Shown: positions 1 through 8,191 of the stretch, one piece after another
Layout: every line of letters begins with the position of its first letter
Numbering within the stretch: position 1 is the first letter of the stretch
Assembly (NCBI GenBank): GCA_001513285.1
Contig: LFTI01000053.1
Coordinates: 4,583 to 39,206, forward strand
DNA from: Rikenellaceae bacterium DTU049
GTDB lineage: Bacteria > Bacteroidota > Bacteroidia > Bacteroidales > DTU049
Direction: 5' to 3'
DNA length: 34,624 bases
Notes under the pieces: generated by a model
Databases searched by the model: none
What the model saw: the letters and a program-made list of their open reading frames with translations, nothing else
What the model was told of the DNA's origin: nothing
Made by a program: the position numbers and the translations under genes

Positions 1-151
1 TTACTTTTCTTTGTCAACCACACAAAGAAAAGTAACAAAAGAAAAGTCTCCGCTGGGGAAATGATTTGATGGGTTTAAAATTTTAAACCCCTACAAAATC
101 GTTTCTCTAACACGGCTTGCTTGTTTTATTACAAATCATTTCCCTATGCGG
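1..151 (-). repeat. Palindromic dispersed repeat, copy 1 (family A)
   Basis: This is one of three copies in the window; the others are at 8029-8149 and 24394-24594. Read on the minus strand it matches the 24.4 kb copy almost base for base. It contains a 12-bp perfect hairpin, ACTTTTCTTTGT (3-14) pairing with ACAAAGAAAAGT (22-33). It also contains a 20-bp perfect palindrome at 71-90 and 13-bp inverted arms, GGGAAATGATTTG (56-68) and CAAATCATTTCCC (132-144). Homology stops just past GCGG at 148-151, so the outer arm seen in the other copies is missing. The element starts at the window edge and may continue beyond it. Confidence 0.85.
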
Positions 152-208
152 ATGAGACGCAACGTTTTTTCAAATATAAAACTACTATTTATTCATCTTT
201 TAATAAGC

Positions 209-342
209 CTGAACTGCAGATTCTTTTACTATTATCCTAAAAATCCTTTAATCCAAGTTCAGACAACAAATTTACATCATTCTCTGTGTCCTTTGTGCCT
301 TCTTTGTTAACTTTATGGTTAAAATTTAACTGTTCAGTAATA
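209..342 (-). repeat. Partial GxxExxY-cassette flank (CACAAAG-type repeat) without a gene
   Basis: On the minus strand, 279-342 matches the sequence just upstream of the GxxExxY gene at 29.5 kb. The shared parts are TTAACCAyAAAGTT, CAAAGAAGGCACAAAG and ACACAGAGAA, followed by ATG, with further similarity upstream. No GxxExxY coding sequence follows. Inside it lies an inverted pair: CTGAACTGCAGATT near 210 and AATCCAAGTTCAG near 250. I read this as a solo or truncated end of the same repeat-flanked unit. 151-208 holds nothing I recognise. Confidence 0.6.
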
Positions 343-522
343 AATAAAAATTAATTTTATGAAAATACTCTTTTTTGATCTTTACTCATAAAAAAATTAG
401 AAAACAATTTATTTAGTATAAAAAAATATCACTTAAGACTATAAAACATATTATATTATATGAAAAAAATATTTATTAGTCTATTTATTAATAAATAATT
501 AGGTATATATATTATTTTTTTG

Positions 523-530
523 TAATTTTG
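523..530 (+). promoter_or_regulatory. Bacteroidota -7 promoter element for the LytTR regulator
   Basis: TAATTTTG matches the TAnnTTTG -7 consensus of Bacteroidota and lies 23 bp before the ATG at 554. I see no clear TTTG at -33. The rest of 343-522 is AT-rich sequence with no recognisable feature. Confidence 0.5.
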
Positions 531-553
531 TCGAAAATTTAAAAATTTGAATT

Positions 554-1309
554 ATGGCAAAGACAAAAGTTTTAATAGTAGAAGATGAAGCTATCATCGC
601 AAAAGACATTGAAAATGTTTTAACAAAAGCTGGTTATAAAGTTGTAGGTTCTTTTCCTACAGGAGAAGCTGCAGTACAAGCTGCTGATGAGTTATATCCT
701 GATATTATTCTGATGGATATTATGCTAAAAGGTGATATGTCTGGCATACAAGCTGCTGAGGTTATTAGAGAAAAATCAAATATACCTGTAGTATTTTTAA
801 CTGCATATGCAGATGAAAATACTGTTGATAAAGCTAGGTCAGCTATTCCTTATGGTTATATCGTGAAACCTTTTAAAGAAAACGAATTGATAGCTACTAT
901 AGAGATGGCCCTTAATAAATATAAGGATGATCAAGATCTCATTAAAGAACGTGATATGCTAAAAAATATGGTTATAGAAAAAAGTGATTCCGATAGCATA
1001 TTCGTTCGTGCTGATTATAGACTAAATAGCATTAAATTTTCTGATATTTATTATATAGAGGCTTTAAAAGATTATGTTGTTATCAATACTGCGGATAATA
1101 TCTATACTACTCACACAACAATGAAAGAAATGCAACGTATATTACCTGCTAAAGATTTTGTGCGTGTGCATAGAAGCTATATAGTACGTATAGACAAAAT
1201 CTTTAGTATCAAATATCCAGATTTAGTTATTGAAGGTAAAATGAAAGTTATCCCTATAGGAGGAATGTATCGTAAAGAACTTTTCAGCAGATTAAATCTT
1301 GTTAAATAA
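554..1309 (+). CDS. LytTR-family response regulator
   Basis: This is a cytoplasmic two-component response regulator that probably controls transcription. Residues 1-120 form a receiver domain: acidic pocket E10/D11, phospho-acceptor D55 (LMDIML), T83 and the conserved K105 (VKPF). Residues 150-251 form a LytTR DNA-binding domain, seen in the stretches YIEALKDYVV, FVRVHRSYIVR and VIPIGG. The full length of 251 aa is normal for the family. No histidine kinase is adjacent in the window, so the gene is an orphan here or its partner lies upstream of position 1. It has its own promoter element (523-530) and terminator (1328-1356), so it looks monocistronic. The regulated genes cannot be read from the sequence. 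Confidence 0.93.
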   Translation: MAKTKVLIVEDEAIIAKDIENVLTKAGYKVVGSFPTGEAAVQAADELYPDIILMDIMLKGDMSGIQAAEVIREKSNIPVVFLTAYADENTVDKARSAIPYGYIVKPFKENELIATIEMALNKYKDDQDLIKERDMLKNMVIEKSDSDSIFVRADYRLNSIKFSDIYYIEALKDYVVINTADNIYTTHTTMKEMQRILPAKDFVRVHRSYIVRIDKIFSIKYPDLVIEGKMKVIPIGGMYRKELFSRLNLVK

Positions 1310-1327
1310 GTATTTATTTTTTATTAG

Positions 1328-1356
1328 AAAAGGGGAATTTAAATTCCCCTTTTTTT
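1328..1356 (+). terminator. Rho-independent terminator after the LytTR gene
   Basis: An 11-bp perfect self-complementary stem (AAGGGGAATTT at 1330-1340 and AAATTCCCCTT at 1341-1351) is followed by a run of T. It sits 20 bp after the stop codon and separates this gene from the next unit. Confidence 0.85.
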
Positions 1357-1359
1357 ATG

Positions 1360-1367
1360 TAATTTTG
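1360..1367 (+). promoter_or_regulatory. -7 promoter element for the rluB operon
   Basis: TAATTTTG lies 22 bp before the ATG at 1389 and immediately after the preceding terminator. It fits the TAnnTTTG consensus. It probably drives the block 1389-6463, whose genes overlap or abut. Confidence 0.5.
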
Positions 1368-1388
1368 TAATTATGAAATATTTTAAAT

Positions 1389-2186
1389 ATGAAGGATTTT
1401 ATAAGGAATAAAACACATAAAGAGAAAAATACAAAATCTTCTAATAATAATTCGTTTAAAAAAGATCTTAAACAGAAAAATGAAGGTATTAGACTGAATA
1501 GATATATTGCAAATTGTGGTTATTGTTCTCGAAGAGAAGCAGATAATTTAATTTTAACGGGTAGTGTTTCTGTGAATGGAAAGATTATTACTCAATTAGG
1601 AACTAGAATTAAAGAATCGGATAAAGTGATGATTGGAGATGTAACTATAAAGCCTGAAAAAAAGATTTATATTTTAATGAATAAGCCAAAAGATTATATC
1701 ACTACATCAAAAGATCCTCAAAATCGAAAAACTGTTATGAATCTATTAGGTGATTTAAAATTTCGTGTATATCCTGTTGGTAGATTAGATAGGAATACTA
1801 CTGGTATTTTATTATTCACTAATGATGGAGATTTAGCTCGTAAGCTTACTCATCCTTCATCAAATATTTTAAAAATTTATGAAGTAAGATTAGATAAAAA
1901 TCTGAAAATCAATGATATGCAAAAAATTATAGATGGTGTATATATAGATGGACATAAAATTAATGTTGATGAAATAAGTTATATTGAAGACAAACCTCAT
2001 AATTATGTCGGTATAGCTATTCATTCTGGACAATATCATATAGTAAAAAAGATATTCGAATCTTTAGGTTATAAAGTATTAATGCTTGATAGAACAATGT
2101 TTGGTCCTCTTACTAAAAAAAATGTTCCACGTGGAACATGGCGTTATCTTACCGATAGTGAAGTTAGATTATTAAAGAATTTGTAA
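1389..2186 (+). CDS. rluB: 23S rRNA pseudouridine synthase, RluB/RsuA family
   Basis: It isomerises a specific uridine to pseudouridine in rRNA, most likely 23S rRNA by resemblance to RluB. A basic, low-complexity N-terminus (1-32) precedes an S4 RNA-binding domain (about 33-85, IRLNRYIANCGYCSRREAD). The catalytic domain follows, with the GRLD motif (131-134) carrying the nucleophilic Asp134, then NTTGILLFTNDGDLA. The length (265 aa) and the late GPLT and PRGTWR motifs fit the family. The end of the gene contains a perfect parS-like palindrome (2123-2138) that encodes VPRGT. The stop codon shares one base with the next start (TAATG), so the genes are translationally linked. The exact target base is not determined, so RsuA or RluE specificity is possible. 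Confidence 0.88.
   Translation: MKDFIRNKTHKEKNTKSSNNNSFKKDLKQKNEGIRLNRYIANCGYCSRREADNLILTGSVSVNGKIITQLGTRIKESDKVMIGDVTIKPEKKIYILMNKPKDYITTSKDPQNRKTVMNLLGDLKFRVYPVGRLDRNTTGILLFTNDGDLARKLTHPSSNILKIYEVRLDKNLKINDMQKIIDGVYIDGHKINVDEISYIEDKPHNYVGIAIHSGQYHIVKKIFESLGYKVLMLDRTMFGPLTKKNVPRGTWRYLTDSEVRLLKNL
2123..2138. promoter_or_regulatory. parS-like ParB-binding site 1
   Basis: TGTTCCACGTGGAACA is a perfect 16-bp palindrome, extending to 18 bp with flanking A and T. It fits the widely conserved bacterial parS pattern TGTTnCACGTGnAACA. It lies inside the rluB coding sequence. A second copy sits 1.5 kb downstream. The match to the consensus is direct; ParB binding is inferred. Confidence 0.75.
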
Positions 2187-2758
2187 TGAAAAAAAATATA
2201 TTTTATATGATTTTGATAATTTTTTTATTTGTGATATTGATAATACTGGGAATTTTGCTTTCTAAAACTAATACTAATGATAATGATGTAGTAATACTTG
2301 AATCTAATTCAAAAAGTAATATATTACAAATAAATAAATTAAAAGCTGATAGTATAAATATAGAATCATTTTCTGATAACTATTCTTCAGGGTTAAAAAT
2401 TGATAATTTATTTCGTAATATAAAAACAGAACTTTATATAGATTCTATTTTATTAAATAATGATGATACTAATATTATTTTAATCTCACCAGCACGTGTA
2501 CCAGAATATTTATATAGATTTGTTCTGATTACTATAGATTCTATAAATAAAAATCTTAATTATCAAAATGTAATTTTAACTAATCTAGACTCTGTAAATT
2601 TACAATTAATTAATATAAATGATTCACTTTTGATAAATGGTAATTTGTTTTTTAATATCTCAGATTCATTATCAAAATCTAAATATATTATGAATTTTTA
2701 TAATGCTAAAACAAAAATTATTAAACGATGGAAAGGACAGGCAACAATAGAATTATAA
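2186..2758 (+). CDS. Small membrane-anchored protein of unknown function
   Basis: I do not recognise this family. It is 190 aa, with one N-terminal hydrophobic segment (about residues 4-25, IFYMILIIFLFVILIILGIL) and then a hydrophilic domain rich in Asn, Asp, Ser and Ile. That layout predicts a type II-like anchored or periplasm-facing protein. It overlaps the rluB stop by one base and the DUF4175 start by 31 bp, so it is almost certainly co-expressed with both. The overlap with DUF4175 hints at a shared envelope role, but this is inference. There are no cysteines in a lipobox and no catalytic motif is visible. Confidence 0.7.
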   Translation: MKKNIFYMILIIFLFVILIILGILLSKTNTNDNDVVILESNSKSNILQINKLKADSINIESFSDNYSSGLKIDNLFRNIKTELYIDSILLNNDDTNIILISPARVPEYLYRFVLITIDSINKNLNYQNVILTNLDSVNLQLININDSLLINGNLFFNISDSLSKSKYIMNFYNAKTKIIKRWKGQATIEL

Positions 2759-5700
2759 ATATAATAGAAAAATTTGCAAAAAAATTTTATCTCAATAACC
2801 TTATTAAAGGTTTATTTTGGTTTATTTTGTTTTCTGTTTCTTTATTGTTTGTTTTATCAACAATAGAAAATTTGTTTTGGCTCAATTCCTCCTTTAGATT
2901 GATATTACTAATATTATTAATAATTTCTTTAACTATATTTTTTTCTTATTATATTGCATTACCTGTTTTAAGATATTTTGGACTTTTTAGAGATAAATCT
3001 TATAAAGATTTCGCATTATTACTTGGGAATTACTCTAATACTGATGATAAATTTTTATCTGCATTAGAATTATTTGAACTAAATGAACTTAACAAAAATG
3101 AATTATTATTAAATGAATTATCTAGACGCAGCAATGAATTGTCTAAAATTAATTTAAAAAGATTTTTTAATATTAAAGAATATTACAAGTGGATTATTGG
3201 CAATATTAGTATTTTAGCTATATTCTTTACTTTATCTTTTACTTTTCCCAATCAATTTATTAATCCTTTAGTGAGAATATCCAATTATAATAAAATTTTT
3301 CCTAAAGATTATGGTTTTAAAGTTAATGTTTTAAATACTAATTTTTATATTGAATCTGGAAAATCTTTTGTGTTAAATTTTGAAATTACGGGTGATAAAA
3401 TCCCTAAAGATATCTATATATTGTCTAAGGGTAATAAGTATATTCCCAAAAAAACTTTAGATAATAAATATGAATATATTTTTGAAAATTTGACAGAAAA
3501 TACTAATTTTCAAATTATCGCTGAGGACTGGATTTCTGATGAATATGAAATAAATGTATATAATAAACCGTCTATTTATCGACTTGTAGCCAATGTGATG
3601 TATCCTAATTATACAAAAATTGCTAATGAACAATTTGTAAATATTTTTTCATATAGCGTTCCACGTGGAACTAAAATTTTGTTTTCATTTAATGTAAAGG
3701 ATGCCGATAGCCTGATAATAATTAATGGTGATGCATTAAATAAATACTCGGTAAAAAATAAATTAGATTATCAATTACAAATATTAAAAAATGAAAATTT
3801 GCAAATAATTACTAAATCTATACAATCTCCGTTACAAGATACTACAAATATTTATATTACAGAAATACCCGATGCTTATCCGCAAATATTAGTACAATTG
3901 CAAAAAGATACATTCTCTATAATGCATTATTATGTTTTTGGCTCTATTTCTGATGATTATGGATTTACTAAATTACTAGCCATTTATAAATTGACTCGTA
4001 ATGATAGCACTATTAATGGAAAAATCCCAATAACTATTTCAAATAATGATTTAATACAAAATTTTAATTTTGATATAGATTTTTCATTTCTAAATCTACA
4101 GCCTGACGATATTATTCATTTTTATTTAGAAATTTACGATAATGACGCTATAGCTGGACCTAAATCTACTAAATCTCGTGAATATGAAATAAAAATACCT
4201 ACAAAAGAAGAAATCCAAATGGAACAATCTAAACAATTACATGTCGCTAATTCTAAATTTTCTAATATACAAAAAGAACTAAATGACATTAAAAATGAAT
4301 TAAAACAACTAGAAAATCAATGGAAACTAGAACGTAAATTTAATTATGAACAAAAACAAAAATGGGAAAATTTAATAAAAAGACAAAATGATATTATAAA
4401 TGAATTGCAAAATTTAGAACAAAATCTACAACTTTCACCTTCTTATGATGAAAATTTAGAAATTTATGAAAAAATACAACAAATAGATGAACTTATTAAA
4501 TCTATTAATCTAGATGAACTAAATGAATATTTAGAAAATTTACAAAAATTAATGGAAAATAATGAGTTAAAATCTGAAGATATCGAAGAGTTTAAGCTTC
4601 AAAATGAAGAATTAAATAAAATGCTGGATAGACAAATAGATCTACTGAAACGCTTAGATATTGAAAAAAATCTAAGAGAAACTTTCGAAGAATTTAAAGA
4701 TTTAAGTAAACAATTTGATGAATTATCTAAAAAACAAGATCCAGATGAATTAGATAAACAAAATGAACTAAAACAAGATTTAGAAAAACAGTTCGAGAAA
4801 TATGACAGTTTGTTAAAGGAAAATGAAAAACTCAGAGATCCATTTAAAATGGAAAATATAGAAACAGAAGAGCAAATTATTAGTAATGAAGTTCAACAAG
4901 CTGAACAAAATCTGCAAAAAAATAATCATAAAAAAGCTAATGAAAATCAAAAAAATATTAGCCAACAATTAAATGATTTAGCTAACAAATTAGAACAAAA
5001 CTTAGAAAAACAGCTGCAAGAAGAAAATGCAGAAGATGCTACCGTACTTAGACAATTATTAAAAAATGTAATTTTAGCTTCTTTTGAGCAAGAAAATTTA
5101 ATTAAAAATATTTATCAACAGAATCCGCGCTTATCAAATTACCAAGATTATGTGAGAAAGCAATATGAATTACAAGAAGTAATGAAACGTACCAAAGATA
5201 GTCTCTATATGATTGGCAAACGTCAACCTATGGTTTCTAATTTTATTTTTGATGAAATTAACAAAATAGAAAAAGAAAGCAAAAAAGCTATTAATAACCT
5301 TAATAATTGGACTTTGGGACATGCAGCTATTAATCAACAAAATTTGATGACCTCACTCAATAATCTTGCACTGTTTCTATCAGATGTATTGCAGCAAATG
5401 GAACAGCAAAATAGTATGTCTCAAATGAATAGCGATGGTGCTATGAAATGCAATAATCCCAAAAATACGGGCAATTCTAATAATACAAAACCTAGCATGA
5501 AAACTCTAAAACAATTACAAAAGGACTTAAATAAACAAATGGAAGCTCTACAAAAAGAAATGCAAAATGGTAAAAAACAAAGTAAAGAAATCAGTGAAGC
5601 TCTAGCTAAAATGGCTACTCAGCAAGAGGCTATTAGACGTGCTATGCAGCAAATAAAAGAACAAATGAGTAAAGAAGGTAATCTGAAAAATGCTACTTTC

Positions 5701-6027
5701 ATTCAACAAATGATAGAGGATATGGAAAAAACTGAAAAAGATCTCTATAATAAAAATCTATCTTATGAAACTATTAAAAGACAAAAACAAATAGAAATAC
5801 GTATGCTAGAAGCTGAAAAAGCTGAACAACAGCAAGAGACAGATAATTTACGTAAAAGTGAAACAGCTAAAAATGATTATAATAGTAACCTTATTAAAAA
5901 TTTTCAGTATAATGTTATAAAAAATAATAATTTTGAATCGATGAATCGCAATAATTTAAACTTTAATTTATACTATCGTAAAAAAATTCAAGAATATTTT
6001 AATAATGTTAATTATGAAAAAAATTGA
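2728..6027 (+). CDS. Large DUF4175-family membrane/coiled-coil protein
   Basis: This 1099-aa protein has two close membrane segments (about 25-45 and 52-77), a third at about 154-172, and then an extracytoplasmic-type region (about 190-490) with beta-rich repeats. From about residue 495 to 1045 it is an almost continuous, Glu/Lys/Gln/Asn-rich coiled coil, broken by an Asn/Ser/Met-rich linker near 900-920. This matches the Bacteroidota DUF4175 family, whose biochemical role is not established. It overlaps the preceding gene by 31 bp and the following ATPase-like gene by 23 bp. A parS-like site (3658-3671) lies inside it. The long rod suggests a structural or tethering role at the inner membrane; that is inference. 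Confidence 0.85.
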   Translation: MERTGNNRIINIIEKFAKKFYLNNLIKGLFWFILFSVSLLFVLSTIENLFWLNSSFRLILLILLIISLTIFFSYYIALPVLRYFGLFRDKSYKDFALLLGNYSNTDDKFLSALELFELNELNKNELLLNELSRRSNELSKINLKRFFNIKEYYKWIIGNISILAIFFTLSFTFPNQFINPLVRISNYNKIFPKDYGFKVNVLNTNFYIESGKSFVLNFEITGDKIPKDIYILSKGNKYIPKKTLDNKYEYIFENLTENTNFQIIAEDWISDEYEINVYNKPSIYRLVANVMYPNYTKIANEQFVNIFSYSVPRGTKILFSFNVKDADSLIIINGDALNKYSVKNKLDYQLQILKNENLQIITKSIQSPLQDTTNIYITEIPDAYPQILVQLQKDTFSIMHYYVFGSISDDYGFTKLLAIYKLTRNDSTINGKIPITISNNDLIQNFNFDIDFSFLNLQPDDIIHFYLEIYDNDAIAGPKSTKSREYEIKIPTKEEIQMEQSKQLHVANSKFSNIQKELNDIKNELKQLENQWKLERKFNYEQKQKWENLIKRQNDIINELQNLEQNLQLSPSYDENLEIYEKIQQIDELIKSINLDELNEYLENLQKLMENNELKSEDIEEFKLQNEELNKMLDRQIDLLKRLDIEKNLRETFEEFKDLSKQFDELSKKQDPDELDKQNELKQDLEKQFEKYDSLLKENEKLRDPFKMENIETEEQIISNEVQQAEQNLQKNNHKKANENQKNISQQLNDLANKLEQNLEKQLQEENAEDATVLRQLLKNVILASFEQENLIKNIYQQNPRLSNYQDYVRKQYELQEVMKRTKDSLYMIGKRQPMVSNFIFDEINKIEKESKKAINNLNNWTLGHAAINQQNLMTSLNNLALFLSDVLQQMEQQNSMSQMNSDGAMKCNNPKNTGNSNNTKPSMKTLKQLQKDLNKQMEALQKEMQNGKKQSKEISEALAKMATQQEAIRRAMQQIKEQMSKEGNLKNATFIQQMIEDMEKTEKDLYNKNLSYETIKRQKQIEIRMLEAEKAEQQQETDNLRKSETAKNDYNSNLIKNFQYNVIKNNNFESMNRNNLNFNLYYRKKIQEYFNNVNYEKN
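3658..3671. promoter_or_regulatory. parS-like ParB-binding site 2
   Basis: GTTCCACGTGGAAC is a 14-bp perfect palindrome sharing the complete core of the site at 2123-2138. The outermost bases are C and T rather than T and A, so it matches 14 of 16 consensus positions. It lies within the DUF4175 coding sequence and encodes VPRGT, as the first site does. Confidence 0.65.
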
Positions 6028-6463
6028 TTCTTTATATTTAATAAATAGTGATTTCATAGCTGTTTTAGATGATTATCTAAATAGATTCTTTCAACAAAAT
6101 AATTTACCAGATGAAATATATGAAAATATCTATTTAGCAGTCTATGAAACTCTTAAATTAATTATATCAAAATTTAATAATTTATCAAATTCTAATGCTT
6201 TAAAATTAGAACTATCTTATGATAATGGTAATCTATATTTTGAAATTTATTCTAATGGATTAGCTAATATTTGGCATGAGATAGAAAACAATAATGATGA
6301 AATAATTGAAAGCTCTTTAGTTTTGATAAATAAATTAACTAATTCTATAAAACTAATAAATCATGATACTTTAGAAATCATGTTTGATGTTACAAAAATG
6401 CAACATGAATTTGAACAAATAAAAAACGAAGATTATCAAGAATATAAAATTTTAAAAAATTAG
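6005..6463 (+). CDS. Degenerate HATPase / anti-sigma-factor-like protein
   Basis: This 152-aa cytoplasmic protein resembles the RsbW/SpoIIAB-type GHKL ATPases (HATPase_c_2). IYLAVYETLKLIISKFNN (about residues 40-57) occupies the place of the N-box helix. A beta-strand pair, LKLELSYDNGNLYFEIYSNG, follows. The expected G1 box (DxGxG) is not evident; the equivalent stretch reads YSNGLANIW. ATP binding is therefore doubtful. Two in-frame ATGs exist at 6005 and 6014; the second gives MKKIDS and may be the true start. It overlaps the end of the DUF4175 gene by 23 bp. From memory, DUF4175 genes in other Bacteroidota are often followed by such an ATPase-like gene, which supports a functional pair. 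The role is unknown. Confidence 0.65.
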   Translation: MLIMKKIDSLYLINSDFIAVLDDYLNRFFQQNNLPDEIYENIYLAVYETLKLIISKFNNLSNSNALKLELSYDNGNLYFEIYSNGLANIWHEIENNNDEIIESSLVLINKLTNSIKLINHDTLEIMFDVTKMQHEFEQIKNEDYQEYKILKN

Positions 6464-6484
6464 TAATATATTAAGAATATTATG

Positions 6485-6492
6485 TATTTTTG
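6485..6492 (+). promoter_or_regulatory. -7 promoter element for the T9SS cargo gene
   Basis: TATTTTTG fits TAnnTTTG and lies 17 bp before the ATG at 6510. Confidence 0.45.
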
Positions 6493-6509
6493 TATAAATA
6501 ATTCATAGT

Positions 6510-7820
6510 ATGAAATTAAAAATTTTATTTTTTATTGTTATATTTTCGATATTTAGCTTTGTTTTGAAAAGTCAAGATAAACTTTTAAATTTAAAAGATG
6601 CTAAAATTACACTTAAAAACAATGTCGTTTTAGTAATAAATCAACCAAATCCTAATGGGATTGTAGCTACTACTAATGGAGGTATAGTTTCAGAGGGGGA
6701 TCTAAATAGAGTAGCTTGGAAAATAAACAATAGTACAGGTACATACACTATCCCATTTTGGAAAGAAGGTAGAATAGATTTTGTTTATACCATAAAAACA
6801 GCTGGTAGCTCACCAGGTACATTAATAGCTAGTACACGTGCAACTGGTGCAGACAATACTCCTCTACCTACTGTAGCTCCAGCAGTAGAAGATTTGAATA
6901 TAAATGGTACAAATGGTTCATATTATGTAGTAGATAGATATTGGATTTTGAGAAAAGATGGATGGACAACTGAGCCCTCAGCTACACTTACATTTACTTA
7001 TAGAGATAATGCAGAGATTGCTTCTCCTAATACTATCACAGAGTCTAATCTCTCAGCTCAGTTATGGGGACAAGATCCTTATGCTACAGCAGGTACCTAC
7101 AGCTGGGTACCAGATGCTTTTGATATTTTTCAAGGTTACTCTACAGCTCTTGGAACTGCCGATCCAGCTAATAATAGAGTAACAAATGTTGTACCACCTG
7201 CTGGATATCAAGGTGGTTTCTATACATGGATATTAGTAGATAAAGCTCATCCTTTGCCAGTAACATTATTGTATTTTAAAGTTTATTGTGTGGGGAAATA
7301 TGTTGCTCTCAAATGGGAAACAGCTTCTGAAATTAATTGTGAATATTATTTAGTAGAACGTAGCTCAGATGGCATCTATTGGGAGCCTGTAGCATATATA
7401 CAAGGTGCAGGTAATAGTAATGAAGTATCTACATATTCTTGGGTAGATAATTTCGACAGTAAAGGAAAGGCTTTATACTATAGATTGACACAGTTTGATT
7501 ATGATGGCGAGTATGAAGTGCTTGGCACTCAATCAATACTTTGTAATGCTGCAGATGATGATCATTGGATTACTATTAATACAGATATTTTTAATAATAT
7601 TTTAATCAACTTTACTGCTACAGAAGGTGAGCCCTATGAAATAAAAGTTTTTAATTTATTAGGTGAATTAATGTATTTTCAGTCTGGCACTGTTGAGAAT
7701 AGCATAGAACAGTTTATAATACCTACTTATGGTTGGGCTAGTAGTATTTATTTAGTGGATGTAAGTTCTTTACTTGTAAATAAATCTCAAAAAGTTTATA
7801 TTCAAGAAATGGATTATTAA
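6510..7820 (+). CDS. Secreted protein with T9SS-type C-terminal sorting domain
   Basis: This 436-aa exported protein has an N-terminal signal peptide (about 1-21, hydrophobic KILFFIVIFSIFSFVL then KSQ). A beta-rich, Gly/Thr/Ser/Asn-rich middle follows with no enzyme motif I recognise. From about residue 245 it shows the stretch LPVTLLYF, VALKWETASE, VERSSDG, which is common just before the sorting domain in Bacteroidota cell-surface proteins. The last 80 residues (IKVFNLLGELMYFQSG and IYLVDVS) resemble a type A T9SS C-terminal domain, so it should cross the outer membrane by the type IX system and be surface-anchored or released. The passenger function is unknown. Its G and C content is somewhat higher than that of the DUF4175 gene. 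Confidence 0.82.
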   Translation: MKLKILFFIVIFSIFSFVLKSQDKLLNLKDAKITLKNNVVLVINQPNPNGIVATTNGGIVSEGDLNRVAWKINNSTGTYTIPFWKEGRIDFVYTIKTAGSSPGTLIASTRATGADNTPLPTVAPAVEDLNINGTNGSYYVVDRYWILRKDGWTTEPSATLTFTYRDNAEIASPNTITESNLSAQLWGQDPYATAGTYSWVPDAFDIFQGYSTALGTADPANNRVTNVVPPAGYQGGFYTWILVDKAHPLPVTLLYFKVYCVGKYVALKWETASEINCEYYLVERSSDGIYWEPVAYIQGAGNSNEVSTYSWVDNFDSKGKALYYRLTQFDYDGEYEVLGTQSILCNAADDDHWITINTDIFNNILINFTATEGEPYEIKVFNLLGELMYFQSGTVENSIEQFIIPTYGWASSIYLVDVSSLLVNKSQKVYIQEMDY

Positions 7821-7830
7821 TTGTATTGAA

Positions 7831-7950
7831 AGGTTATATGACATTTATTGTGAGTAAATTTTATAGGTTAATATTAACTGTCTAATTATTGTTATTAATC
7901 CACAAATGCACTTAAATGAGCTTAAATTAAATTTTAAGTTGATAAGTTTA
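7831..7950 (+). repeat. Partial GxxExxY-type cassette end (terminal repeat plus CCACAAATG-type repeat)
   Basis: 7831-7857 closely matches the outer terminal repeat at 29426-29453 (shared stretches GGTT, TAT, ACATTT, ATTGTG and GTAAA). The TTAATATTAAC that follows is also shared. From 7889, TTGTTATT, TCCACAAATGCAC and AAATGAGC match the reverse complement of 26461-26527, and similarity continues to TTGATAAGTTTA at 7939-7950. No gene is enclosed. This occupies most of the 388-bp gap after the T9SS gene; 7951-8028 contains nothing else I recognise. Confidence 0.6.
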
Positions 7951-8028
7951 GGAGTTGATGAGTTGATAAGTGATAGGGAGAATGTTTTATAAGCTAATCG
8001 GAATAGACGTTTAGATAAAAAAATTTTT

Positions 8029-8149
8029 TTCAACATTTAGTATTATAAAAGAATACCTTTACAATAATTAATAAGCTCTAGCAATACCGCATTTCCACAG
8101 CGGAGACTTTTCTTTGTGTGGTTGACAAAGAAAAGTAAATTAAGTATAA
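8029..8149 (+). repeat. Palindromic dispersed repeat, copy 2 (family A, internally deleted)
   Basis: This copy has the same left arm as the 24.4 kb copy (GAATACCTTT, TAAGCTC, AGCAATACCGCATT). It has the same right arm: CGGAGAC, then hairpin ACTTTTCTTTGT (8106-8117) pairing with ACAAAGAAAAGT (8125-8136), then AAATTAAGTA. The central part with the 20-bp palindrome is missing and replaced by a short CCGC/GCGG hairpin. It is therefore a deletion derivative of the longer form. Confidence 0.8.
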
Positions 8150-8191
8150 ATCAGTATATTAAGGTATATATCTAAATTCATTAATTTATAA

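Noticed and set aside
2493-2498. CACGTG as a third parS candidate
   Set aside because: The flanks (AG and TA) do not continue the TGTTn/nAACA arms. The same applies to CACGTG at 6835-6840 and 12721-12726.
6958-7182. Plus-strand open frame inside the T9SS cargo gene
   Set aside because: It is an out-of-frame shadow of a gene with clear signal peptide and sorting domain.
7845-8036. Minus-strand open frame of 63 codons
   Set aside because: It lies across repeat sequence, resembles no family and has no promoter or start context.
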